This document shows positions 17,309 to 25,060 of a DNA stretch of 64,000 nucleotides, in pieces. The notes below the pieces were generated by a model. That model saw nothing but the letters and a program-made list of their open reading frames with translations. It did no database searches and was not told the origin of the DNA. Origin of the DNA: Flavobacterium psychrophilum. GTDB lineage: Bacteria; Bacteroidota; Bacteroidia; Flavobacteriales; Flavobacteriaceae. Position numbers and translations under genes: made by a program. Positions within the stretch are counted from its first letter, which is position 1; each line of letters begins with the position of its first letter. The stretch lies in the NCBI GenBank assembly GCA_945874225.1, contig CAMCFT010000002.1:1-64000 (forward strand), written 5' to 3'.

Positions 17309-18562
17309 ATGAAAATAATCATCAGGGAGGCAAAAATTATCGACTCCGAAAGTCCTTTTCACAACAAGACTGCAGATATTTTAATTGTTGATGGTATTAT
17401 CAAAAAAATAGGCACATCGCTTCCCAATTCAGAAAATGCTGATGAAATAAAACTCGATAATTTGCATATTTCTCAAGGTTGGTTTGACAGCAGCGTTTCC
17501 CTTGGAGAACCTGGTTTTGAAGACCGTGAAACCATTTCAAACGGTTTGACAATTGCAGCACAAAGTGGATTCACAGCAATTGCTTTGCAACCCAACTCCT
17601 ACCCGATTATAGACAATCAATCCCAAATTAATTTTGTAAAAAGCAAAGCTAATGGTTTTGCCACGCAACTTTTCCCTATTGGAGCTTTAACCAAAGGAAG
17701 TGAAGGTAAAGATATGAGCGAATTATTCGATATGAAAAATGCTGGTGCAGTTGCCTTTGGAGATTATAACAAGAGTTTGGATAACGCCAATTTGTTAAAA
17801 ATTGCTTTGCAATATGTACAGGATTTTGACGGATTAGTTATTGCTTTCGCCCAAGATTCAAATATAAAAGGAAACGGAGTTGCCAATGAAGGAATTGCTT
17901 CTACTCAATTAGGATTGAAAGGGATTCCGAATCTTGCCGAAGAATTGCAAATCGCCAGAAACTTATTTCTTCTCGAATATACTGGTGGAAAATTACACAT
18001 TCCGACGATTTCTACAGCAAAATCGGTGCAATTAATCAAGGAAGCTAAAGCCAAAGGCTTGAAAGTAACTTGCAGCGTTGCGGTTCATCATTTAGTTTTA
18101 ACCGATTCAACTTTGGAAGGTTTTGATACCAGATATAAAGTTTCTCCTCCGTTAAGAACGGAAATCGACAGAAAAGCATTGATTGCAGGAATTCTCGACT
18201 ATACGATTGATATGATTACGTCTGACCATAATCCGATTGATATTGAGCACAAAAAAATGGAATTTGATTTGGCTAAAGACGGAACGATTGGTTTAGAAAG
18301 TGCTTTTGGCGCTTTGTTAACCGTTTTGCCTTTGGAAAAAGTAATCGAAAAACTGACTGAAGGAAAAACTACTTTCGGAATTGAAAAACAAAGTATTAAC
18401 GAAGGTCAAAAAGCCAGTATTACTTTATTCAATCCTGAAGGAAAAAGCATTTTTACGAAAGAAAATATCCTTTCAAAATCCAAAAACTCCGCTTTTCTAG
18501 GAGTTGAAATGAAAGGAAAAGTATATGGAATTCACAATCAGGGAAAACTAATATTAAACTAA
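17309..18562 (+). CDS. Dihydroorotase homologue lacking the HxHxR motif
   Basis: A 417-residue amidohydrolase-superfamily protein closest to class I dihydroorotase. The family landmarks GFDTRYKVSPPLR, VAVHHL and TSDHNPID are present. The first metal-binding motif, normally DxHxHxREPG, reads DSSVSLGEPG at residues 60-69, so both histidines and the substrate-binding arginine are replaced (Ser62, Ser64, Gly66). It is therefore probably not an active dihydroorotase and may be a structural paralogue, as known for the inactive pDHO subunits that pair with aspartate transcarbamoylase. No pyr gene is adjacent. It follows the BatA-like gene and precedes a small membrane protein and an esterase. Confidence 0.85.
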   Translation: MKIIIREAKIIDSESPFHNKTADILIVDGIIKKIGTSLPNSENADEIKLDNLHISQGWFDSSVSLGEPGFEDRETISNGLTIAAQSGFTAIALQPNSYPIIDNQSQINFVKSKANGFATQLFPIGALTKGSEGKDMSELFDMKNAGAVAFGDYNKSLDNANLLKIALQYVQDFDGLVIAFAQDSNIKGNGVANEGIASTQLGLKGIPNLAEELQIARNLFLLEYTGGKLHIPTISTAKSVQLIKEAKAKGLKVTCSVAVHHLVLTDSTLEGFDTRYKVSPPLRTEIDRKALIAGILDYTIDMITSDHNPIDIEHKKMEFDLAKDGTIGLESAFGALLTVLPLEKVIEKLTEGKTTFGIEKQSINEGQKASITLFNPEGKSIFTKENILSKSKNSAFLGVEMKGKVYGIHNQGKLILN

Positions 18563-18612
18563 AAACTATACTTAACTGATTTTAAAAAAAATATCAGGTA
18601 TAAAATCTATTT

Positions 18613-18939
18613 ATGAACAACAGCATCGAAAAGGGAAAAACAGCCGCAATTACTAGCTATATTTTAATCATTGGAGTTTTCATCGCTATGTCAATGAATT
18701 CTGAAAACAAGAATTCATTTGCTTCTTTTCACATTCGACAAGCACTGGGTTTGTCAATTACTTTTATATCCTTGGGCTTAATCATCAGTAATTTTGACAG
18801 TCCCATGATTTCCATTTCTATGTGGGTTTTTCTCTCTGTTTTATGGACTTATGGAATTTTTAGTGCCATCAATGGGGAAACAAAACCAATTCCTTTGTTG
18901 GGGAATTATTTCCAAAAATGGTTTACAAATATATCTTAG
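18613..18939 (+). CDS. DUF4870-type small membrane protein
   Basis: A 108-residue protein with three hydrophobic segments (about 12-28, 45-60 and 68-88). The segment ENKNSFASFHIRQALGLSI is characteristic of DUF4870-like proteins, where the FHIRQAL box sits between the first and second helices. Function is unknown. It ends four bases before the esterase start codon, so the two genes are almost certainly translated from one transcript. Confidence 0.8.
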   Translation: MNNSIEKGKTAAITSYILIIGVFIAMSMNSENKNSFASFHIRQALGLSITFISLGLIISNFDSPMISISMWVFLSVLWTYGIFSAINGETKPIPLLGNYFQKWFTNIS

Positions 18940-18943
18940 AAAA

Positions 18944-19585
18944 ATGAAATTATCCTTAGAATATCTGGTTAGAGAACCCAAAATAAAGTTGGACAAAAAC
19001 CCGCTAATCCTATTACTTCACGGTTATGGCAGCAACGAGGAAGATTTATTCTCATTTGCAGCTGAACTTCCTGACGAATATTATATTGTTTCGGCTCGTG
19101 CGCCATACAATCTACAATACGGGAGTTATGCGTGGTACGCCATCAATTTTGATGCGGATGAAAAAAAGTTTTCTGACAATGTTCAGGCAAGAATTTCAAG
19201 AGATTTAATTGCCAATTTTATAGAAGAATTGACTGCAAATTATCCAATTGACGCTACAAATGTGACCTTAATAGGTTTTAGCCAAGGTACAATTTTGAGT
19301 TATGCCGTGGCGCTTTCGCATCCTGAAAAGGTACAAAGAGTGGTTGCAATGAGCGGTTATATCAATCCCGAAATACTGGAAGAAAATTATTTGAAAAATT
19401 CGTTTTCTAATCTAAAAATATTTGCTTCTCACGGCACAGTTGACCAGGTAATTCCGGTGGAATGGGGACGAAAAGCAAAACCTTTTTTGGAGAATTTAGG
19501 AATACCTATAACTTACAAGGAATACCCAATTGGACACGGAGTTTCACCACAAAATTTTTATGATTTTAAGAATTGGCTACTTTAA
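18944..19585 (+). CDS. Carboxylesterase / phospholipase-type alpha/beta hydrolase
   Basis: A 213-residue serine hydrolase of the PF02230 family (E. coli YpfH / acyl-protein-thioesterase type). The oxyanion region is LLLHGYGSNEED (about 23-34), the nucleophile elbow is GFSQGT (Ser about 110), the acid is in SHGTVDQVIP, and the His is in PIGHGVSP near the C-terminus. There is no signal peptide, so it acts in the cytoplasm on small esters or thioesters. The ATG at 18944 is preferred; longer in-frame starts would overlap the upstream gene. Confidence 0.9.
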   Translation: MKLSLEYLVREPKIKLDKNPLILLLHGYGSNEEDLFSFAAELPDEYYIVSARAPYNLQYGSYAWYAINFDADEKKFSDNVQARISRDLIANFIEELTANYPIDATNVTLIGFSQGTILSYAVALSHPEKVQRVVAMSGYINPEILEENYLKNSFSNLKIFASHGTVDQVIPVEWGRKAKPFLENLGIPITYKEYPIGHGVSPQNFYDFKNWLL

Positions 19586-19593
19586 GGAAGTAG

Positions 19594-19660
19594 GCAGTGG
19601 TCAGTTTTTTAGTGGTCAGTTGATCACTGAATACTAAAAGAAACTGAACACTGAACACTA
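19594..19660. repeat. Palindromic CAGT-rich repeat between convergent genes
   Basis: A degenerate inverted repeat built from GTGGTCAGTT / AACTGAACACTG-type units, centred on TCAGTTGATCACTGA. It resembles the palindrome at 13016-13047 and occupies the same kind of site, between two convergent genes. No T-run follows. Confidence 0.5.
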
Positions 19661-20161
19661 TTATTTCTGGTATAATAAAGATTGAAATGTTTCGAAAGAA
19701 ACCGTTTCGTCTTCATTGACAAAATACTTTATTAAAACTTCTCCCCAATATTCTCCGTCGCTATAATCAGCGATAATCCAGCGATGATTTAGTATTCTCA
19801 CTTTATTGATGATGAATTTATTGGCTCCAATCTGATCTTGACCAACGTATGGATTTCCTTTGGGATTAGCATTCAAATCCAATAATTTTTCAGTGACAAA
19901 AGGGATTAACTTTTCGATTTGAATCGTTTTTGTTGCTGTATCAGGATTGAAATAATTCTGGGCATTTTCGTTATTTTCCAAGGAAAAATAATTGGCATCG
20001 TTCAGCTTGACATTGACAGCATTCAGATCTTTCTTGAGTTTTGCTTCTGTATTAACAAATTTATTTTGTTCAAAAGCCAGTTCCTTGCTGAAATACATAT
20101 AAGTAAAAAGATTCAAAAGCAGCACAAGAATAAAAAGGTAAAGCAATAAGGATTTTTTCAT
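19661..20161 (-). CDS. Conserved protein with one N-terminal membrane anchor
   Basis: A 166-residue protein. Residues 4-23 form a membrane helix (LLLYLFILVLLLNLFTYMYF), a charged coiled-coil-like stretch follows (about 30-55), and the compact C-terminal part has the segment NHRWIIADYSDGEYWGEVLIKYFV (about 125-148). It is probably anchored in the inner membrane and faces the periplasm. The family was not recognised by function. It lies 12 bases downstream of the metallo-hydrolase gene on the same strand and is probably co-transcribed. Confidence 0.75.
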   Translation of the reverse strand: MKKSLLLYLFILVLLLNLFTYMYFSKELAFEQNKFVNTEAKLKKDLNAVNVKLNDANYFSLENNENAQNYFNPDTATKTIQIEKLIPFVTEKLLDLNANPKGNPYVGQDQIGANKFIINKVRILNHRWIIADYSDGEYWGEVLIKYFVNEDETVSFETFQSLLYQK

Positions 20162-20173
20162 TATTAAGTAATT

Positions 20174-20938
20174 TTAAATGGTAATTTCCAAGTTATCATA
20201 AGCCAAATAAACGTTTTTTGGGAGTTTTTGTTGTACCTCTTCATGGAAACCCATAATATGGCTAATGTGAGTGATATACGCTTTTTGAGGCTTAATCAAA
20301 GCTATAAAATTTAGTGCTTCCTGTAAATTAAAGTGAGTTGAATGCGGTTCTTCACGCAAAGCATTTACAACCAAAACTTTCAGATTTTTCAATTTGGTAA
20401 TTTCGCTTTTCTCGACCGTTTTAACGTCAGTCAAATAGGCAAAGTCATCAATTCTGTATCCAAAAACGGGCAGATTCCCGTGCATAACATTAATGGGAAT
20501 TGCCATTTTATTTCCTATTGGGAAAGGATGATTATTTACCACTTCAATGGTTTTAACCGAAGGAGCTCCAGGGTATTTATTTTCAGTTTCAAAAATATAA
20601 TCAAATCGTTTTTTAAGATTATCAATAACTCGCTGATGTGCATAAATTGGCATTGTACCCTGCTTGAAATTAAATGGACGAATATCATCCAAACCAGCAG
20701 TATGATCTGAATGTTCGTGGGTATATAAAATTCCATCCACTTTTTGGCAATTTGAAGCTAACATTTGTTGTCTAAAGTCAGGTCCGCAATCGATTACGTA
20801 TGAATGGTTTTCCCATGTAATCCAAGCCGAAACTCGAAGTCTTTTATCCTTAAAATCAGTGCTTTGACAAACAGAATGAACACTTCCGATTACAGGAATT
20901 CCTTGTGAAGTGCCAGTTCCTAAAAAATATACATTCAT
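20174..20938 (-). CDS. Metallo-beta-lactamase-fold hydrolase, PhnP-like
   Basis: A 254-residue cytoplasmic hydrolase. The N-terminus MNVYFLGTGTSQGIPVIG is typical of the RNase Z / PhnP group. The metal motif is THEHSDHTAGLDD (about 74-86), and a late His pair lies in ITHISHIMGFHEE. A CQSTDFKDKRLR segment follows the first strand. PhnP members are phosphodiesterases acting on cyclic ribose phosphates, but no phn genes are present here, so the substrate is open. A minus-strand -7 box lies just upstream, in a shared divergent promoter region. Confidence 0.9.
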   Translation of the reverse strand: MNVYFLGTGTSQGIPVIGSVHSVCQSTDFKDKRLRVSAWITWENHSYVIDCGPDFRQQMLASNCQKVDGILYTHEHSDHTAGLDDIRPFNFKQGTMPIYAHQRVIDNLKKRFDYIFETENKYPGAPSVKTIEVVNNHPFPIGNKMAIPINVMHGNLPVFGYRIDDFAYLTDVKTVEKSEITKLKNLKVLVVNALREEPHSTHFNLQEALNFIALIKPQKAYITHISHIMGFHEEVQQKLPKNVYLAYDNLEITI

Positions 20939-20965
20939 CTAGCACGGTTTTTGCTAATTATTTTA

Positions 20966-20973
20966 CAAAAATA
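20966..20973 (-). promoter_or_regulatory. -7 box of the metallo-hydrolase gene
   Basis: On the minus strand TATTTTTG matches TAnnTTTG, 27 bases upstream of the ATG. Confidence 0.5.
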
Positions 20974-21007
20974 GCAATAAATCTCTTTAATTAGAAACCT
21001 ATTTTAC

Positions 21008-21015
21008 TAACTTTG
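21008..21015 (+). promoter_or_regulatory. -7 box of the divergent conserved gene
   Basis: TAACTTTG matches TAnnTTTG and is followed 21 bases later by the ATG at 21037. It overlaps the in-frame TTG at 21013, which argues against that codon being the start. Confidence 0.6.
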
Positions 21016-21036
21016 CGGCAAATTAGCACTATTTTA

Positions 21037-22503
21037 ATGAATAAGGACACACAAATAAAATTGAAAGGTGACAAAGTCATCGAACAAATTCCTTCTATAA
21101 AAGACAAAGCCCTTCGTATCAATTTGAACGAAAATATATACGGAACTTTTGCCGAAATTGGTGCTGGACAAGAAACAGTAAGACATTTTTTCAGAGCTGG
21201 AGGTTCTTCAGGGACGATTGCAAAAGCAATGTCTGCTTATGATAAAGATTTTAGTGATGCTATTTACGGAATTGAAGAAGATGGTCGTTATGTAACAGAA
21301 AGCCGTCTCAAAAAAATGCTTTCTCACGAAGCTGGTCTAATAGAAAACCGATTAAGCAGGAAGACACATCCAAATAAAATGTTCTTTAGTTATGCCAATA
21401 CGGTTGCTACTATTGACTTTGCCAAACAATTCAAAGGACACGGATGGGTAGGTATCAAGTACCAAATTGAACCTGAGGAAGAATACAACGAAATCATCAT
21501 ACACATTCGTTTTAAGGAAACTGATGTTCGTTTGCAACAAGAGACACTCGGAATTCTTGGAGTAAATCTAATATATGGTGCCTTTTATAAATACAACGAC
21601 CCTAAACGATTGTTGCGTTATCTTTATGATCATCTTGACAAAGATCAACTTGAAATAGACACTATCAATTTCTCCGGGCCCCGTTTTGCTAATGTTGACA
21701 ATCGTTTGATGAGTCTACAATTAGTTAAAAACGGAATGACTGACGCCGTAATTTTTGATCCAGAAGGCAGAAACATACTTCCGGCTGCCATATTATACAA
21801 AAAAAACATTCTTGCTTTAAGAGGAAGTTTTCGTCCTGTGACAAAGGTAAATATGGATATGTACGAGGAATCATTAAAAATGTTTCTGGACGAACATAAA
21901 GTTAATGCCGAAAACACCTTGGTTATTTTTGAAATCACATTATCAAACCTACGTTCTGATGGTGAAATTGACGAAAGAGACTTTATGGATCGAGCTCAAT
22001 TACTTTGCTCGCTTGGACAAACGGTAATGATTTCCAATTTTCAGGAATATTATAAAGTTGTTGAATATTTTTCAAAATATACCAAAGCCAGAATGGGCTT
22101 AGCAATGGGTGTGAATAATTTAGTTGACATTTTTGACGAAAAATACTATCGTCATCTAAGTGGTGGAATTCTGGAAGCTTTTGGAAAATTATTCTATCGT
22201 GATATGAAAGTCTATTTATATCCAATGATTGATGAAAATGGCGAAATTATGAATTCTGAAACCTTAAAAGTACATCCTCGAATGAAGGAATTGTATAAGT
22301 TTTTCAAATTCAACGGAAAAGTGGTTGACATTGATAACTACAATCCTGAAAATCTTGAAGTTTTCTCTCGAGAAGTGCTAAAAATGATTAGCGAAAATAA
22401 ACCAGGTTGGGAATCTATGTTGCCGTCTGGTGTTGCCGAAATAATCAAAAAACAAGAACTTTTTGGATATAAAGTCAATCAACTGCTTGAGAAAAGTAAT
22501 TAG
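21037..22503 (+). CDS. Conserved protein of unknown function
   Basis: A 488-residue soluble protein with no signal peptide or membrane segment, starting MNKDTQIKLKGDK. Conserved-looking segments are YGTFAEIGAGQETVRHFFRAGG (about 34-55), FSYANTVATIDFAKQFKGHGWVGIKYQ (about 108-134) and LAMGVNNLVDIFDEKYY (about 352-368). I recognise it as widely conserved in Bacteroidota and some other phyla, with inconsistent automated names (for example nicotinate-nucleotide adenylyltransferase), but the HxGH motif of such a transferase is absent. The early segment with its GxG resembles a methyltransferase-like glycine turn only superficially. Monocistronic, closed by a bidirectional terminator. Confidence 0.85.
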   Translation: MNKDTQIKLKGDKVIEQIPSIKDKALRINLNENIYGTFAEIGAGQETVRHFFRAGGSSGTIAKAMSAYDKDFSDAIYGIEEDGRYVTESRLKKMLSHEAGLIENRLSRKTHPNKMFFSYANTVATIDFAKQFKGHGWVGIKYQIEPEEEYNEIIIHIRFKETDVRLQQETLGILGVNLIYGAFYKYNDPKRLLRYLYDHLDKDQLEIDTINFSGPRFANVDNRLMSLQLVKNGMTDAVIFDPEGRNILPAAILYKKNILALRGSFRPVTKVNMDMYEESLKMFLDEHKVNAENTLVIFEITLSNLRSDGEIDERDFMDRAQLLCSLGQTVMISNFQEYYKVVEYFSKYTKARMGLAMGVNNLVDIFDEKYYRHLSGGILEAFGKLFYRDMKVYLYPMIDENGEIMNSETLKVHPRMKELYKFFKFNGKVVDIDNYNPENLEVFSREVLKMISENKPGWESMLPSGVAEIIKKQELFGYKVNQLLEKSN

Positions 22504-22527
22504 CTATATTCATAACAGATTTTAGAT

Positions 22528-22566
22528 AAAAAAAGCCAGGAAAATAATTTTTTTTCTGGCTTTTTC
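22528..22566. terminator. Bidirectional terminator
   Basis: The stem AAAAAGCCAG / CTGGCTTTTT has an AT-rich loop, with an A-run on one side and a T-run on the other. It serves the conserved gene (plus strand) and bcp (minus strand), which converge here. Confidence 0.8.
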
Positions 22567-22582
22567 TTTTGAAATTATATCT

Positions 22583-23035
22583 TTATTTCAGTATCTGAGC
22601 AGCGTGAGCCTTTGTTTTTACTTCCGAAATTACTTCATCGATAACTCCATTTTCATCAATTACAAAAGTAGTTCTGTGAATGCCGTCATATTCTTTTCCC
22701 ATAAACTTTTTGGGGCCCCAAACTCCAAAAGCCTGTATTACGGATTTATCCTCATCAGCCAATAATGGAAAAGGGAAATTGTATTTTTCCTTGAATTTGG
22801 CTTGGGCTTTTGCAGCATCGGCACTTACTCCTAAAAGCGCGTAATTATTGGCTTGAAAACGCTCAAAATTATCTCTTAAATCACAAGCTTCGGCTGTGCA
22901 ACCTGGTGTGTTTGCTTTTGGATAAAAGAAAACTACTAGTTTTTTCCCTTTATAATCGGCTAATTTATGCGAATTTCCGTCTTGGTCCAGGCCTGAAAAA
23001 TTGGGAGCTTTATCCCCTTTTTTTAATGTTGTCAT
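22583..23035 (-). CDS. bcp: Thioredoxin-dependent peroxiredoxin (BCP)
   Basis: A 150-residue atypical 2-Cys peroxiredoxin. The peroxidatic site is NTPGCTAEACDLRD (Cys about 45), with the second Cys five residues later as in E. coli BCP. FFYPKANTPGC and GVSADAAKAQAKFKEKYNFPFPLLADE are family hallmarks. It reduces hydrogen peroxide and alkyl hydroperoxides in the cytoplasm. The start at 23035 (MTTLKKGDKAPNFSG) fits the family; an upstream in-frame extension of 31 residues is unconserved and was rejected. The gene is divergent from nth. Confidence 0.95.
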   Translation of the reverse strand: MTTLKKGDKAPNFSGLDQDGNSHKLADYKGKKLVVFFYPKANTPGCTAEACDLRDNFERFQANNYALLGVSADAAKAQAKFKEKYNFPFPLLADEDKSVIQAFGVWGPKKFMGKEYDGIHRTTFVIDENGVIDEVISEVKTKAHAAQILK

Positions 23036-23245
23036 AATTGGGTTTTGGTTATTAGGTTTGCCCCAGATTGAAGTGAAAACCCCGCAGTTTTTGAAGCTGT
23101 TTTTTTCTTGAAATAGCAAAGCGACCAAAGGAAGCTCTTGCTATTGCTTAGAAAAAAAGCTTGAAAAACGAGGAGTTGAAACGGAAAGCTGGATTAGGCA
23201 CATAATAAAAATTATATTAATTTTACAACTCAAATTTAATAAAAA

Positions 23246-23905
23246 ATGACCAAACAAGAGCGTGCAACATTTGTTATAAATACGTTAAAAGAATTGTATC
23301 CTAATGTTCCAATTCCTTTAAATCACAAAGATCCTTATACTTTGCTGATTGCGGTTTTGCTATCGGCGCAATGCACTGATGTTCGTGTCAATCAAATTAC
23401 GCCCTTGCTTTTTGCCAAAGCTGATAATCCTTATGATATGATAAAAATGTCGGTCGAGGAAATAAAGGAAATTATTCGCCCTTGCGGCTTATCGCCAATG
23501 AAATCGAAAGGGATTTACGGTTTGTCCCATATTTTGATTGATAAACACGGTGGAAATGTTCCTCAGAGTTTTGAAAGTCTGGAAGAATTGCCAGCTGTAG
23601 GTCATAAAACAGCTAGTGTTGTAATGTCTCAAGCATTTGGATTCCCTGCTTTTCCTGTGGACACACACATTCACAGATTAATGTATCGATGGAATTTATC
23701 TAGCGGAAAAAATGTAGTGGAAACTGAAAAAGATGCCAAAAAAATTTTTCCAATAAAAACATGGAATGATTTGCATCTTCAAATGATTTGGTATGGCCGT
23801 GAATATTCTCCGGCAAGAGGATGGAATTTAGAGAAAGACATTATTACGAAAACCATTGGCAGAAAAACTGTTTTGGAAGAATATAAAACAAAAACATCCC
23901 GATGA
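23246..23905 (+). CDS. nth: Endonuclease III without iron-sulfur cysteines
   Basis: A 219-residue bifunctional DNA glycosylase/AP lyase for oxidised pyrimidines. The helix-hairpin-helix with catalytic lysine reads LPAVGHKTAS (Lys about 120), and the catalytic Asp lies in FPVDTHIHR (about 138). The usual C-terminal [4Fe-4S] loop (C-x6-C-x2-C-x5-C) is absent: the equivalent stretch, YGREYSPARGWNLEKDI, has no cysteine, and only two cysteines (about 43 and 80) occur in the protein. Cluster-less Nth proteins exist, so activity is plausible. The last codons form the 5' arm of a terminator. Confidence 0.92.
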   Translation: MTKQERATFVINTLKELYPNVPIPLNHKDPYTLLIAVLLSAQCTDVRVNQITPLLFAKADNPYDMIKMSVEEIKEIIRPCGLSPMKSKGIYGLSHILIDKHGGNVPQSFESLEELPAVGHKTASVVMSQAFGFPAFPVDTHIHRLMYRWNLSSGKNVVETEKDAKKIFPIKTWNDLHLQMIWYGREYSPARGWNLEKDIITKTIGRKTVLEEYKTKTSR

Positions 23906-23923
23906 TTTTCGGGATGTTTTTCT
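23891..23923 (+). terminator. Terminator overlapping the nth stop codon
   Basis: An 11-bp stem AAAACATCCCG / CGGGATGTTTT is followed by T-rich sequence. The 5' arm encodes the last residues of Nth, and the stop codon (23903-23905) falls in the loop. Confidence 0.82.
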
Positions 23924-24119
23924 AATTAGCCATAACTTCGAAACTCATCGTTTTACCCTTTATTATGCTCAATGCTTTTGAGTAATTTAATAAAAAAGAA
24001 ATAGTCTCTTTTTTGGGTTTCATTGTAGGAATTGCTAATGTTTTTTTAAAGTAAATTTTTGCCATAAAGTAATAAAATTTGTGATTTTTTATTACAACGC
24101 AACAATTTTCAATATAGTA

Positions 24120-24704
24120 TTAATTTGTTAAAATAATTTGATGTTTGTCAATAACTTTTCTCATATTCATCAAAGCGTAACGCATTCTTCCCAAAGCAGT
24201 ATTAATACTAACACCAGTTATTTCAGAAATTTCCTTGAAACTCATATCTTGGTACATTCGCATAACCAATACTTCTTTTTGATCAGCAGGAAGTTCCTCT
24301 ATTAGTTTTTTTAAGTCCATTTCGACCTGTTCCCGAATGATTTTATTTTCTATCGTGGGCGAATTATCAGACATAATTGAAAAAATGGAGAATTCCTCTG
24401 TTTCTCTGAACATTGGCATTTTTTTATTTTTTCGATAATGATCAATAATAAGATTGTGGGCAATTCGCATCACCCAAGGCAAGAATTTACCTTCCTCGTT
24501 ATAGGATTTTGATTTTAAAGTTTTGATTACTTTAATAAAAGTGTCTTGAAATATATCATTAGAAATGTCTCTATCCGAGATTTTCGAATATATAAAACCA
24601 AATATTTTCGATTGATGTCTATTGATTAATACTGTCAAAGCTTTTTCGTCGCCTTCAACATAATTTTTTACCAATAAAGCGTCTGGAAGTTGAATATCAG
24701 CCAT
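24120..24704 (-). CDS. ECF-type RNA polymerase sigma factor
   Basis: A 194-residue sigma-70 family protein of the ECF group. Region 2 contains GFIYSKISDRDISNDIFQDTFIKV and LPWVMRIAHNLIIDHYRK (about 45-100). Region 4 contains LPADQKEVLVMRMYQDMSFKEISEITGVSINTALGRMRYAL (about 143-183), a classic HTH. The start at 24704 (MADIQLPDALL) is preferred; a 36-residue upstream extension is AT-rich and unconserved. No anti-sigma gene is adjacent, so its signal is unknown. From the general look it belongs to the broad SigW/RpoE-like Bacteroidota set. Confidence 0.92.
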   Translation of the reverse strand: MADIQLPDALLVKNYVEGDEKALTVLINRHQSKIFGFIYSKISDRDISNDIFQDTFIKVIKTLKSKSYNEEGKFLPWVMRIAHNLIIDHYRKNKKMPMFRETEEFSIFSIMSDNSPTIENKIIREQVEMDLKKLIEELPADQKEVLVMRMYQDMSFKEISEITGVSINTALGRMRYALMNMRKVIDKHQIILTN

Positions 24705-25060
24705 AGTTATACCTTTTAGTTTTTTTATGAAATTGGAGCAATTTTCTCTAAAAAGTAGTTCTATATAATAGGCTAATATTTTTTGTGGTTTATTATTTGT
24801 CAAATTTAACAAATATTTATCTTAAGAAGCAAGTAAAAAGGTAAATAATTAATCTTTATGTATAAAATTAATTCAAAACTTAATGGTACTTAATTCATTA
24901 AAATAGATTTTGATATGTATTGTCACTAATACCTATAGTTCATTAAAAAATTTATATTTTGAGTTTTATGTACTTTTTTTACATAAAAAATTATTATTGA
25001 TTTTTACTCAATAATAATTTTTGGGCTGATAAAATTAAAAAGAATGGTACTAAATTAACT
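24705..25060. other. Gene-free spacer upstream of the sigma factor gene
   Basis: 356 bases, very AT-rich, between the sigma factor gene and the end of the glucan catabolic operon. It holds the AT-rich stem-loop at 24986-25022. No reading frame or RNA was supported. The promoter of the sigma factor must lie here. Confidence 0.4.
24986..25022 (-). terminator. AT-rich stem-loop ending the catabolic operon
   Basis: A perfect 15-bp inverted repeat (arms 24986-25000 and 25008-25022) with a seven-base loop. It lies 39 bases beyond the stop of the last operon gene. The stem is only A/T plus one G-C pair and lacks a separate T-run on the minus strand, so it may act as a transcript 3'-end stabiliser rather than a classical terminator. 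Confidence 0.5.

Noticed and set aside
22583..23128. Longer start for bcp
   Set aside because: The extra 31 residues are not conserved in the family, and the shorter start MTTLKKGDKAPNFSG fits the usual length.
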